Below are positions 27,754 through 36,551 of a stretch of 64,000 nt of DNA, one piece after another. The notes under the pieces are model-generated. The model was not told the origin of the DNA. It worked only from the letters and a program-made list of their open reading frames with translations, and ran no database searches. Location of the stretch: contig NZ_CP090003.1 in NCBI RefSeq assembly GCF_021390195.1, forward strand, positions 1,476,001-1,540,000, given 5' to 3'. This DNA comes from Flagellimonas sp. CMM7 (GTDB taxonomy: Bacteria > Bacteroidota > Bacteroidia > Flavobacteriales > Flavobacteriaceae). A program made the position numbers and the translations under genes. The stretch's first letter is position 1; each line of letters begins with the position of its first letter.

Positions 27754-29205
27754 ATGCGTTTTACATTTACCATAATTGCCTCTCTCATTATTTACAAGTT
27801 ATCTTTTTCGCAAGAGATATTTGGAAAGGTAGAAGTCGCATTAAGTTTTCCTGATTTAAAGGAAACTATGACCGTAGTGGACAACAATGGACGTCCCAAT
27901 ATATTTTTCGTTGACAGTAAAGAGATTACTCAGGTTATATTCAATAATGATACGGAAAAAATTGAAAAAACTTTTCCTAAACCTCCAGAGACATTCCCTA
28001 AAATTCAAGGATTTAATGTTGGAAGTGATAGCAGCATTAATCTGTATTTTTCAAATTATAGAAGTGACGGATTTTTTCTCATGTCTATTAAAGAAGGGGA
28101 GAAACTTTTTCTAAAACAATTTGATTTGGGTTTTGACAACAGAGAGCGGTTTCTTTCCACTATCAATTACAAGAATCAATTTTACCTGCTTTCTTACATT
28201 GAAGGAAAATCAATCATTAATGCATATTCCTTTGAAAAGGCAGGACATAATAAAGTAGTTTACGACTTATCCAATCATACGTTTTACAACAAAAACGGTA
28301 ATGTTGTTCCTTTAAGCAACCTATTAGATAAAGATAATACTGAAGTAATTGAGGATAATATTCCATACTCCTTGGAGATTGTTTCCAAAAAAATCAAAAT
28401 CTATCCAAAGGATGATTCTATAACTGTTACGCTTAACCACAAAACTGATAGAACACAAATTCTTAGCCTAAATCTTGAAAATGAATCAAATAATTCATTT
28501 TTCATTGAAAACATTGGAGCTTCAGCCACAAAAAAATCCAATTCATTTATTAGTGGTAACAGATTATTCCAACTTTTAGTTTCTAGTGAATTTTTGGTGT
28601 TAAGTATCCATGATTTGAAAACTCAGGGGAAAATTACTGAGTATTCAGTTAAGAAAGATGAAGAATTTTTCTTTAAAAACTCTCCATTCTATGAAGAAGG
28701 GGAATCACGAATCCCCAATTTTTTTAATTCTAGAACTTTAAATAATCGAACCGAGATAAAAAGCACAAAAGACTTTTTAAGAAAATTATCAAAATATAAT
28801 GTTGGCGTTTATGTGCTACAAACCAAAAAGCTTACAGATGTTACAATCGGTGGTTCAAAAGAAGTTAGAATCCCAGTAGGTGGTACACATTTTGGCTCTT
28901 CATCCTCTATGTCTCCTATTGGAATATCAACAATTCCAGTATTCCAAGCATACCACTCTTATTTAAAAGGTAAGTCTTCCATATTTACTCAATCGTTATT
29001 TAATAGTAAAACGCTTGAGCATATAGCTCAAAAAGCTCAAAACAATGTATTTGACAGAATTTCATTAAAATCCAGCTATTTAAAAAACTCTGTTTTGAAA
29101 AAGAAATTAAAACTTGAAACGATTTTTAAAATGGATGATTTCTTTGTTTATGGCTTTTATAATAAGAAGGAGAAGAGTTATACCTTAATGAAATTTGAAC
29201 ACTAG
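27754..29205 (+). CDS. Secreted hypothetical protein
   Basis: A 483-residue protein with a signal peptide of about 18 residues (ending KLSFS-QE) and a beta-rich body with no motif I recognise. It has many short Asn/Ser/Lys-rich strands and no Cys. It starts 5 bases after metG and ends 24 bases before tex, so it is probably read from the same transcript. Base composition is more A-rich than the two flanking genes, which may mean a faster-evolving or acquired gene. Confidence 0.6.
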   Translation: MRFTFTIIASLIIYKLSFSQEIFGKVEVALSFPDLKETMTVVDNNGRPNIFFVDSKEITQVIFNNDTEKIEKTFPKPPETFPKIQGFNVGSDSSINLYFSNYRSDGFFLMSIKEGEKLFLKQFDLGFDNRERFLSTINYKNQFYLLSYIEGKSIINAYSFEKAGHNKVVYDLSNHTFYNKNGNVVPLSNLLDKDNTEVIEDNIPYSLEIVSKKIKIYPKDDSITVTLNHKTDRTQILSLNLENESNNSFFIENIGASATKKSNSFISGNRLFQLLVSSEFLVLSIHDLKTQGKITEYSVKKDEEFFFKNSPFYEEGESRIPNFFNSRTLNNRTEIKSTKDFLRKLSKYNVGVYVLQTKKLTDVTIGGSKEVRIPVGGTHFGSSSSMSPIGISTIPVFQAYHSYLKGKSSIFTQSLFNSKTLEHIAQKAQNNVFDRISLKSSYLKNSVLKKKLKLETIFKMDDFFVYGFYNKKEKSYTLMKFEH

Positions 29206-29229
29206 AATATTTCTTAGAATAAAACCCAA

Positions 29230-31359
29230 ATGCAACTCATCCCCTACATCTTAAAAAAAACGCAGCTTTCAGAAAAAAGCATTGAAAATACCGTTGCATT
29301 ATTAAATGAAGATTGTACCATTCCCTTTATATCTAGGTATCGGAAAGAACGCACTGGCAATTTAGATGAGGTTCAGGTTGGGGAAATCGTAAAATTCAAA
29401 ACCGACTTTGAGGCTTTGGAAAAACGAAAAGCTGCCATTATAAAAGCAGTTGAGGAGCAAGGACTCCTTACCCCAGAACTCCAAGCAAAGTTTCAAAATT
29501 GCATTGATCTTACCACTTTGGAAGATCTTTACCTCCCTTTCAAAAAAAGCAAGAAAACAAAAGCAGAGATTGCTCGTAAAAATGGTTTGGAGCCTTTGGC
29601 CAAAATCATCATGGCACAACGAAGCGATGAGATTGAATTCATTGCCTCCAAATACCTCAGCAAAGAAATTGTGAATGAAGATGACGCATTGGAAGGTGCT
29701 CGTCATATCATAGCTGAATGGATCAATGAACGCACCGATATTCGCAACCAACTCAGAAATCAGTTAGAGCGACATGCCTTGATTACCTCCAAAGTGATAA
29801 AAACCAAAAAGGAGGACGAAAAAGCCCAAAAATTTCGAGACTATTTTGATTGGAGTGAATCCTTAAATCGTTGCCCTTCCCATCGCTTTTTAGCTATCCT
29901 AAGAGCAGAAAAAGAAGGTTTTATCCGTATAAAAATTGAAATTGATAATGATAGAGCGCTTGATAATATTGAAAAGCGTATCATCAAATCAAACAATTCC
30001 TGCACCGAACACATTGAATTGGCCATCGCCGATGCCTACAAACGACTTTTATTTCCCTCACTGTCCAACGAACTTTTAAAAAATACCAAGGAGAAAGCAG
30101 ATACTGATGCAATTCAGGTTTTTTCCAAAAACTTAAAGCAATTATTGCTTGGGGCTCCCTTGGGCGAAAAACGAATCCTTGCCATTGATCCGGGTTTTAG
30201 AACAGGCTGTAAAGTGGTCTGTTTGGATGCACAGGGCGATTTAAAACATAATGAGACCATTTATCCACATGCGCCACAAAATGATAGTTCGGGAGCTATC
30301 AAAAAAATAAGTTCTTTGGTAGATGCCCATAAAATTGAGGCCATTGCCATTGGCAACGGGACAGCATCCAGAGAAACTGAAAAATTGGTCAAACGCATAC
30401 ACTTTAAAAATCCGATTGAAGTTTTTGTGGTCAGTGAAGCTGGCGCTTCCATCTATTCCGCATCTAAAATTGCAAGGGATGAATTTCCTAACTATGATGT
30501 AACGGTTAGAGGTGCTGTTTCTATTGGTCGCCGTTTAGCCGACCCCTTGGCAGAACTGGTAAAGATTGATGCCAAATCCATTGGTGTTGGGCAATACCAA
30601 CATGATGTGGATCAGACCAAATTAAAAACCTCCTTGGACACTGTTGTAGAAAGCTGTGTAAACTCTGTTGGTGTAAATATCAATACTGCCAGTGTTCCCC
30701 TACTTAGTTATGTGTCAGGCATTGGTCCCAAACTTGCCGAAAACATAGTGGCTTATCGTAACGAGAATGGTGCTTTTAGAAGTAGGTCAGAAATTAAAAA
30801 AGTACCTCGTTTGGGAGGAAAGGCATTTGAACAGGGAGCTGGATTTTTACGCATCAAAGAAGGTGAAAACCCTTTGGATGATTCTGCTGTGCACCCAGAA
30901 AGTTATGGTCTTGTTCAGAAAATGGCGAAAGACAAGGGAGTTCCATTATCGGATATCATCAGAAACAAAACCGTACTGGAAAGCATTGACCTAAAATCGT
31001 ATTGTACCGAAACTATTGGACTGCCAACCTTGGAGGATATTCTTGAAGAATTGGAAAAACCAGGATTAGATCGTAGGGAAAAAGCCAAAGTGTTTACCTT
31101 CAACCAAAACATTAAACAAATTACAGACTTGCAGCCTGGTCAATTACTGCCAGGAATCGTCAATAACATTACCAATTTTGGTTGTTTTGTGGATATTGGC
31201 ATTAAAGAAAGTGGCCTCATTCATGTATCGAATCTTTCTGACTCCTTTGTCAAAGATGTAAATGCCCACGTAAGCTTACACCAACAAATTGTGGTTAAAG
31301 TTTTGGATGTAGATGTGCCAAGAAAACGCATTCAATTGGCATTGCATAAAAAAGGTTGA
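29230..31359 (+). CDS. tex: Tex-like RNA-binding transcription accessory protein
   Basis: A 709-residue Tex/YhgF protein. It has a helical N-terminus (IPFISRYRKERTGNLDEVQV), a YqgF-like domain (ILAIDPGFRTGCKVVCLD, about 322-440), a helix-hairpin-helix pair (SGIGPKLAENIVAYR) and a C-terminal S1 domain (about 636-709). Tex binds RNA and is tied to transcription and stress survival. Length and architecture are complete. Its stop is followed within 10 bases by the HDAC gene. Confidence 0.9.
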   Translation: MQLIPYILKKTQLSEKSIENTVALLNEDCTIPFISRYRKERTGNLDEVQVGEIVKFKTDFEALEKRKAAIIKAVEEQGLLTPELQAKFQNCIDLTTLEDLYLPFKKSKKTKAEIARKNGLEPLAKIIMAQRSDEIEFIASKYLSKEIVNEDDALEGARHIIAEWINERTDIRNQLRNQLERHALITSKVIKTKKEDEKAQKFRDYFDWSESLNRCPSHRFLAILRAEKEGFIRIKIEIDNDRALDNIEKRIIKSNNSCTEHIELAIADAYKRLLFPSLSNELLKNTKEKADTDAIQVFSKNLKQLLLGAPLGEKRILAIDPGFRTGCKVVCLDAQGDLKHNETIYPHAPQNDSSGAIKKISSLVDAHKIEAIAIGNGTASRETEKLVKRIHFKNPIEVFVVSEAGASIYSASKIARDEFPNYDVTVRGAVSIGRRLADPLAELVKIDAKSIGVGQYQHDVDQTKLKTSLDTVVESCVNSVGVNINTASVPLLSYVSGIGPKLAENIVAYRNENGAFRSRSEIKKVPRLGGKAFEQGAGFLRIKEGENPLDDSAVHPESYGLVQKMAKDKGVPLSDIIRNKTVLESIDLKSYCTETIGLPTLEDILEELEKPGLDRREKAKVFTFNQNIKQITDLQPGQLLPGIVNNITNFGCFVDIGIKESGLIHVSNLSDSFVKDVNAHVSLHQQIVVKVLDVDVPRKRIQLALHKKG

Positions 31360-31366
31360 CCACATC

Positions 31367-32269
31367 ATGCTCAAAATTGCTTTTCACCCCATCTACAAGC
31401 ACCCGCTGCCAGATAAACATCGGTTTCCCATGATGAAATATGAGCTATTGCCTCAACAATTGCTTCATGAAGGCACTTGTATTGAAGATAATTTCTTTCA
31501 ACCAGAAATCCCAAGTGATGAACCTATTTTGGCAGTGCATGATTCAGAATATTATAAAGCTTTGGTCAATCTAGATATTAAACCAAGTGCAGCCAGAAAG
31601 ATTGGTTTTCCTTTGAGTGATGAATTGGTGCAACGGGAACGCATTATAGCAGATGGGACTATTAAAGGGTGCGAGTTTGCCTTAAAGCATGGCATAGCAA
31701 TGAATATTGCTGGAGGCACCCACCATGCCTACTCTAACCGAGGAGAAGCTTTTTGTATGCTCAATGACCAAGCTATTGGAGCTAGATATCTTCAAAACAA
31801 AGGATTGAGAAAAAGAATTCTAATAGTGGATTTAGATGTGCACCAAGGCAATGGTACCGCAGAAATCTTTCAAGGTGACGATTCCGTTTTTACTTTTTCA
31901 ATGCACGGAAAAGGAAATTACCCCTTTAAAAAAGAAATATCCGATTTGGATATTCCATTGGAAAAAGGGACTACAGATGAAGCATACTTACTGCAACTAA
32001 AAAAAACTCTCCCAGAACTATTGGAAAAGGTCCGACCCAATTTTATCTTTTACCTATGCGGTGTGGATGTCCTTGCTTCGGATAAATTAGGAACCCTTGG
32101 AATGACTATGGAAGGTTGTCTGGAGCGTGACCGCTATGTACTTCAAACTTGTCATAAAGCTAAAATTCCCGTACAATGCAGTATGGGGGGAGGCTATTCT
32201 CCAGATATTAAAATAATTGTTGATGCACATGCCAATACTTTTAGGGTAGCACAGGATATTTATGCCTAA
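31367..32269 (+). CDS. Histone deacetylase-family (acetoin utilisation/amidohydrolase) protein
   Basis: A 300-residue protein from the ATG at 31367; a longer frame from 31313 overlaps tex and lacks conservation. Zinc and active-site motifs are present: GGTHHAY, LDVHQGNGTAEIF, FSMHGKGNYPF, CGVDVLASDKLGTLGMT and CSMGGGYS. Bacterial members deacetylate small molecules or lysines. It overlaps the PAP2 frame at its stop. Confidence 0.87.
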   Translation: MLKIAFHPIYKHPLPDKHRFPMMKYELLPQQLLHEGTCIEDNFFQPEIPSDEPILAVHDSEYYKALVNLDIKPSAARKIGFPLSDELVQRERIIADGTIKGCEFALKHGIAMNIAGGTHHAYSNRGEAFCMLNDQAIGARYLQNKGLRKRILIVDLDVHQGNGTAEIFQGDDSVFTFSMHGKGNYPFKKEISDLDIPLEKGTTDEAYLLQLKKTLPELLEKVRPNFIFYLCGVDVLASDKLGTLGMTMEGCLERDRYVLQTCHKAKIPVQCSMGGGYSPDIKIIVDAHANTFRVAQDIYA

Positions 32270-32297
32270 TTTTGCAAGTTCTTTCAGTCAATCATTT

Positions 32298-33137
32298 ATG
32301 CAATCATTCAAATTTCTTTTTCTCCTGTTAATTACTGTTCAGCTAAACGGTCAGGAGCTAAAAATCAAAAAGGAAAAAACCCTTTGGAATAATTTCACTT
32401 ACGATATGGGCAATGTCTTTGGAGGTGTTGGCCATTCCTATAGCAGACCTTTTCATTGGAAGGGTAAAGACTGGTCCCATCTGGGTTATTTAACTGCTGG
32501 TACTGCCTTTTTATTTACGGTTGATGACGAAATGGATAATTGGGTGGATGGTTTTAGGGAAGATGTCCCAAGTTTTCTTGTGAGTTATGGAAACGAGTAT
32601 GGGAACCCACAAAATAATTATATGGTTACCGGAGGAGTTTATCTTGCTGGACTTTTTACCAAAAATGAAAAGCTGAGACGTACAGGAGTTTTATTGATTT
32701 CATCTGCAACCGCTATTGGCTTTTTGCAGCAGGTAAGTGCGCGTATGATTGGCAGGGCCAGACCAAAAAGTGGTGACCCATCCAGTGTATATGATCCTTT
32801 TCAAATAGCTAGGAAAAAAAATTATGATTCATTTCCTTCTGGGCACACCATGCTTGCGTTTACCAATGCATATGCCATTGCAAAACAATTTAAAAGTCCT
32901 TGGATAAAAGCTGGTATCTACACCGTGGGAATGATTCCTGGTTTTGCTAGAATTGTTGATAATTTTCACTGGGTTTCCGATGTAGCCTTCAGCACCGTTC
33001 TTAGTATTTTTATTGTAGAATCCATAGATAAGTATCTGGATAAAAAATACGATCAAAAGTATAACAACACAGGAAAGGACCTAAGCTGGAACCTATCTTT
33101 GGCCCCAAATACTGTTGGTTTGGTCATCCAATTTTAA
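32298..33137 (+). CDS. PAP2 superfamily phosphatase, secreted
   Basis: About 279 residues from the ATG at 32298, which opens a signal peptide (QSFKFLFLLLITVQLNG); the ATG at 32262 would put 12 extra residues before it and overlap the HDAC stop. The three phosphatase blocks are RMIGRARPKSGDP, FPSGHTMLAF and ARIVDNFHWVSD, with catalytic His residues in the second and third. The active site should face the periplasm. Substrates for such enzymes include undecaprenyl-PP and lipid phosphates. Confidence 0.82.
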   Translation: MQSFKFLFLLLITVQLNGQELKIKKEKTLWNNFTYDMGNVFGGVGHSYSRPFHWKGKDWSHLGYLTAGTAFLFTVDDEMDNWVDGFREDVPSFLVSYGNEYGNPQNNYMVTGGVYLAGLFTKNEKLRRTGVLLISSATAIGFLQQVSARMIGRARPKSGDPSSVYDPFQIARKKNYDSFPSGHTMLAFTNAYAIAKQFKSPWIKAGIYTVGMIPGFARIVDNFHWVSDVAFSTVLSIFIVESIDKYLDKKYDQKYNNTGKDLSWNLSLAPNTVGLVIQF

Positions 33138-33205
33138 TATTTCAATAAAAATCAAGATTACAAATACTCATTTTGTAATTTTATATCTTAAACACGTATC
33201 AAGCT

Positions 33206-33727
33206 ATGTTATCAAAGAAACTTGAAAAAGCACTTAACGATCAAATACAAATAGAAGCGGAATCTTCGCAGGTATATCTATCCATGGCATCTTGGGCAGA
33301 AGTAAAAGGTTTGGAAGGAATCGCCGGTTTTATGTACGGCCATTCTGATGAGGAACGCATGCACATGCTAAAATTGGTTAAGTATGTAAACGAGCGTGGA
33401 GGACATGCTAAAATTTCAACATTAAAAGCGCCAAAGACGGACTTTGTCTCTTTCCAGAAAATGTTTGAAGAGTTATATCAGCATGAAATCTTTGTATCCA
33501 AAAGCATCAATGATCTTGTTCATGTTACCTTGGAAGAAAAAGATTATGCCACGCATAATTTTTTACAGTGGTATGTAGCGGAGCAATTGGAGGAGGAAGC
33601 CTTAGCCAGAACCGTATTGGATAAAATCAATTTAATTGGCAATGACAAGGGTGGCCTCTACCTTTTTGATAGGGATGTACAACAGATTAATGTTGAAAGT
33701 GCAGCTTCTAATACTGCTGGCGAATAA
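33206..33727 (+). CDS. ftn: Ferritin (non-haem, FtnA-like)
   Basis: A 173-residue four-helix ferritin. The ferroxidase centre is complete: Glu17, Glu50, His53, Glu94 and Gln127. It oxidises Fe(II) and stores it as a mineral in a 24-mer. It has its own upstream gap of 69 bases, which contains an AT-rich stretch but no full -33/-7 pair. Confidence 0.93.
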   Translation: MLSKKLEKALNDQIQIEAESSQVYLSMASWAEVKGLEGIAGFMYGHSDEERMHMLKLVKYVNERGGHAKISTLKAPKTDFVSFQKMFEELYQHEIFVSKSINDLVHVTLEEKDYATHNFLQWYVAEQLEEEALARTVLDKINLIGNDKGGLYLFDRDVQQINVESAASNTAGE

Positions 33728-33791
33728 TTTTTGACAATTCTTTTATTTAGATTAATTTAAAATAACTATTTTTGAACCATCTGCAATTACG

Positions 33792-33953
33792 ATGGGAAAA
33801 AAGAAACAGGATCTAAAGAAAAGAAACAAGGCCTTATTGAAGGAATTGCCCATTACCAACTGTAAAACAAAGTGCTGTAAAAAATTTAAAAAGGGAGAGA
33901 ATAAACGGTGCAAGCGTTGCCCATGTTTTGACCTGCTTAAGAAAGTAGCATAA
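33792..33953 (+). CDS. Small Cys/Lys-rich protein (53 aa), putative zinc-binding
   Basis: A 53-residue frame (MGKKKQDLKKRNKALLKELP at the start) with six Cys: 24, 28, 29, 40, 43 and 45, in the spaced pattern C-x3-CC ... C-x2-C-x-C. The fold could be a small zinc knuckle. It ends directly at a strong terminator, and the ATG lies 64 bases after ferritin. No family is recognised. A link to iron or metal handling with the adjacent ferritin is possible but unsupported. Confidence 0.6.
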   Translation: MGKKKQDLKKRNKALLKELPITNCKTKCCKKFKKGENKRCKRCPCFDLLKKVA

Positions 33954-33981
33954 AAAAACCGCCAATTGGGCGGTTTTTTTA
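33952..33981. terminator. Bidirectional terminator
   Basis: AAAAAAACCGCC pairs with GGCGGTTTTTTT around an AATTG loop, so both strands end in T runs. It separates the Cys-rich small gene (plus) from the convergent minus-strand gene, whose stop overlaps the T run. Confidence 0.85.
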
Positions 33982-34425
33982 TTTTCTATGTCCGGGGACT
34001 TTATCTTTTTTCTTTTGAGCAGAAGATGATTGTACCACTTTCTGGGTCTTAAGACTTAATACGTTATCCGAATTGGATACTGACAAATATTCCTTTGCTT
34101 TCTCTAAATACAAGTCGCTATGCCTGTGTTTATGATTGCAAGTTTGCATATGTTCATAGTATGCATCTTTCTTACTTTTCATATACACCAAGTATGATGT
34201 AAAGTTTGCCTTGCCCAAATGCCTTTCGTAGTTACGTTGATCTATCCAATAATCAGATTCATCTTGATTACCCAATAGTTGAAGTGATTGCTCATAATGG
34301 GCATCTCTTTCAGCAAGTTTTTCATAAAAGCGCAATCCCTTTCTATGTTGCACATCATTTTGAGCCCATGCCGACAGGCAAAAGCTACAGGTGAAAAGCA
34401 ACGTAAGGGTTTGTACAGACTTCAT
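33979..34425 (-). CDS. Secreted hypothetical protein, Tyr/His/Lys-rich
   Basis: A 148-residue protein with a clear signal peptide (about 21 residues, ending SAWA-QN). The mature part is hydrophilic and rich in Tyr, His, Asn and Lys, with two Cys-poor helical stretches (RFYEKLAERDAHYEQSLQLL) that could be TPR-like, and a basic C-terminus. I do not recognise it. It is convergent with the Cys-rich small gene and shares its terminator. Confidence 0.6.
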   Translation of the reverse strand: MKSVQTLTLLFTCSFCLSAWAQNDVQHRKGLRFYEKLAERDAHYEQSLQLLGNQDESDYWIDQRNYERHLGKANFTSYLVYMKSKKDAYYEHMQTCNHKHRHSDLYLEKAKEYLSVSNSDNVLSLKTQKVVQSSSAQKKKDKVPGHRK

Positions 34426-34506
34426 GATACCTTCTTCTACTCTATTAGACGCACAACCTCCTAGAATGTTGCGCTATCTTATATTAAGTTAAAGTTAAAA
34501 TGCAGC

Positions 34507-34541
34507 ATAAAAAAAGAAAGGGGGTCAATTGCCCCCCTTTC
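34507..34541 (-). terminator. Terminator of ssb
   Basis: On the minus strand AAAGGGGGG pairs with CCCCCTTT around CAATTGA, then a run of seven T's. It lies 23 bases past the ssb stop. Confidence 0.8.
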
Positions 34542-34563
34542 TCGATAATCTGTACAAAATCAG

Positions 34564-34896
34564 TTACTTACCTAGCATTAGCAACTCATTACACTTAATT
34601 TCTGTTATATATCTTTTTTCTCCTTCTTTGGTTTCATAGGATCGTGATACCAGTTTACCTTCAATAGCAACTTCTTTCCCTTTTACCAAATAGCTTTCCA
34701 CTATCTCAGCGGTCTTTCCCCATGCCACAACATTGTGCCATTGGGTGTCTGTCACTTTCTCTCCTTCTGCATTCTTATATGACTCATTTGTGGCAATGGA
34801 AAATTTAGCCAGTTTATTACCATTTTCCAAGATTACCATTTCTGGGTCATTTCCTAAGTTTCCAATCAACTGTACTTTGTTTTTTAGCGAATTCAT
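34564..34896 (-). CDS. ssb: Single-stranded DNA-binding protein, short form without acidic tail
   Basis: A 110-residue protein that is only the OB fold: KVQLIGNLGNDPEM, WHNVVAWGKTAEIVESYL, GKLVSRSYETKEGEKRY. It ends at LLMLGK, so the disordered tail and acidic DDDIPF-type tip that recruit partners in other SSBs are absent. Such short SSBs are frequent in Flavobacteriaceae beside a longer housekeeping copy. It could be a second copy used in competence, or a mobile-element SSB; this window does not show which. Confidence 0.85.
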   Translation of the reverse strand: MNSLKNKVQLIGNLGNDPEMVILENGNKLAKFSIATNESYKNAEGEKVTDTQWHNVVAWGKTAEIVESYLVKGKEVAIEGKLVSRSYETKEGEKRYITEIKCNELLMLGK

Positions 34897-35214
34897 AATT
34901 TTATTTTACGTGTTAAACAGTTAATACTATCGAACTCTTATCATCCGACAGGACAAACTTACTATTGGAAAAAATCATGAATAGGTTCTTAAACATTTGC
35001 TTTCGTTTGTAAACGAATGTAATTGTTTAAAAATGGGCATCTATATACAAAGTGGGACAGGATTAAATAATATTTCTGGGATATACTGGGGAAGTATTTT
35101 TTTCGGGAGTCATGAATCTTGGTTAGTTCTCCGCTAATTCAAAGAACCAGAGCGCAAAACACTATCCAGACATCAAGGAGCGTTACGGTACTTTACCAAT
35201 TCTACCAACATTGG
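34897..35214. other. Gap with inverted repeat and repeat copy A
   Basis: No gene is seen in these 318 bases. Contents are a 7-bp inverted repeat TTCGTTT-GT-AAACGAA (35002-35017), possibly a regulator site, and repeat copy A (35036-35069), which reappears inverted near 39.3 kb and, in part, near 39.6 kb. Copy A probably marks the left limit of the accessory region. Confidence 0.5.
35036..35069 (+). repeat. Dispersed repeat, copy A (left)
   Basis: A 34-base stretch beginning GGCATCTATATACAAAGTGG. Its inverse occurs at 39271-39304 with 30 of 34 bases identical, and a third related copy lies at 39617-39645 (first 24 bases, two mismatches). Copies A and B face each other across about 4.27 kb. Confidence 0.65.
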
Positions 35215-35343
35215 CTAGTTGCCGTCCTTCTTTTTGGGAACCGACACCTTCAGTACATCATCTAGCGTTCCCTCTATCTTGAGTTTCTTTTCGTACTCTT
35301 TGGCACGTTGTTTTTTCTTTTTTAATTCTTTTCCTTGTGACAT
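35215..35343 (-). CDS. Small Lys-rich hypothetical protein (42 aa)
   Basis: A 42-residue frame, ATG at 35343 and TAG at 35215-35217. The product (MSQGKELKKKKQRAKEYEKK at the start) is a strongly basic helix followed by VLKVSVPKKKDGN. It overlaps the extreme 5' side of the next plus-strand frame, which supports the later start (35370) for that gene. No family is recognised. It resembles the 54-residue frame at 25341-25505 in composition only. Confidence 0.35.
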   Translation of the reverse strand: MSQGKELKKKKQRAKEYEKKLKIEGTLDDVLKVSVPKKKDGN

Positions 35344-35369
35344 TACATAAAGATAATTACTTTACGATT

Positions 35370-36401
35370 ATGGAAATAACTAGATGGCAAAAAACTAAGT
35401 ATTTTTTTGGCAAGTACTTGTATATAATATTGTTAGGATATTCTTTATTGTATCTTATTTTTTATTCTATTTACTACTTTAACTCTGAAGTTAATGAATT
35501 CCTAAAGGATTATGATAGGTATATTGAATACCTTAAATCATTATCATTATTTGCCTTTACTGGAGGAATATTTACTGTTGCGCTAAAGTATATTCAATAC
35601 CTCAAAGTATTTGAAAAAGAGTTCGATAGGATAGTTGACTCTCCAAAATTCAATCAAAAACTAAAAGCCACAATAAGTGCAATAACTTTTTCAGAGGATT
35701 TCCTGAACAAACAAAGTGACTTAAACAATATTTGGAAGAAGGTCACTCTTTCTAAATATAAGAATGAATTTCCTGAATTATACGATAAAATTCAGAAAAA
35801 CATTGAAAACGAATTATTTCAAAATAACAGCTTAACAAAGTACTATAAAAACGTACAAATAAGTTATGAGCTAGAACTCGTAGAAGGGCTTCAAATCAGG
35901 GTTAAGGAATATTCTTCATTTACAATAATAAGGAATAACACAAACTCATTCACGTGGGAATTTTTTGTATCATTTTATCGTGACTTTGAGGAGGAAATTG
36001 AGTCTGAAAGTAATTTACTCAATGTTGAGAAAACAAAAATAGATGGAACAGAAATAGATATTAAAAAGTGTAAGATTTTAAATGAAGAAGAAAATGAATT
36101 TTTTACCCGTAAAAAATATTCATACGAACTAAAAGGAAAGAAGGAGTATCACATAGAAAGATGTTTTGAATTCTCTCAAAACTTAGATGAAGATAGAATT
36201 ATTAGTTTTAGTAGTAGTCATGTTATTGATGATTTATCGGTTTATATTAAAAAAGGCGATGATTTAGAGGTTGTGTTCGAACCTGTGGGTAAAAATCAGT
36301 TCTATAAGAACAATATTTTTTCAGATGCACGGTTATCATATATAAATAGAGATGTTTTCCTTCCAGGTGAAAAATATAAATTATTTGTATTCAAAACATA
36401 A
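35370..36401 (+). CDS. Unrecognised protein with two N-terminal membrane helices
   Basis: About 343 residues from the ATG at 35370 (MEITRWQKTKYFFGKYLYII); an ATG at 35337 would overlap the small minus-strand gene. Two membrane segments (about residues 16-38 and 58-78) precede a cytoplasmic part: a helical linker (about 85-170), then a beta-rich C-terminal domain of about 170 residues with many Glu, Lys and Tyr. Base composition is visibly more AT-rich than the flanking genes. No family is recognised. A two-TM anchor plus soluble domain in an accessory region is a layout also seen in some anti-phage effectors, but nothing ties this protein to defence. Confidence 0.6.
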   Translation: MEITRWQKTKYFFGKYLYIILLGYSLLYLIFYSIYYFNSEVNEFLKDYDRYIEYLKSLSLFAFTGGIFTVALKYIQYLKVFEKEFDRIVDSPKFNQKLKATISAITFSEDFLNKQSDLNNIWKKVTLSKYKNEFPELYDKIQKNIENELFQNNSLTKYYKNVQISYELELVEGLQIRVKEYSSFTIIRNNTNSFTWEFFVSFYRDFEEEIESESNLLNVEKTKIDGTEIDIKKCKILNEEENEFFTRKKYSYELKGKKEYHIERCFEFSQNLDEDRIISFSSSHVIDDLSVYIKKGDDLEVVFEPVGKNQFYKNNIFSDARLSYINRDVFLPGEKYKLFVFKT

Positions 36402-36522
36402 TTAACATAGTTTTGCACTAACTTATTTGGATATACAACTCTTAATACGTATTTTTCTGAAAACTAAAAATCATATAGCTATGAAAACCAAGACAGGAAT
36501 TTAATTCATAAATATATAAATT

Positions 36523-36551
36523 AAAAAGCCCATCAATTGATGGGCTTTTTT
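36523..36551 (-). terminator. Terminator of the IS1595-type transposase gene
   Basis: A near-perfect palindrome: AAAAAGCCCATCA pairs with TGATGGGCTTTTT, centred on AT. The transposase stop codon sits on its edge. T runs on both strands allow bidirectional action. Confidence 0.85.

Noticed and set aside
32262..32297. Upstream ATG for the PAP2 phosphatase
   Set aside because: It places twelve residues before a normal signal peptide and overlaps the HDAC stop; the ATG at 32298 fits better.
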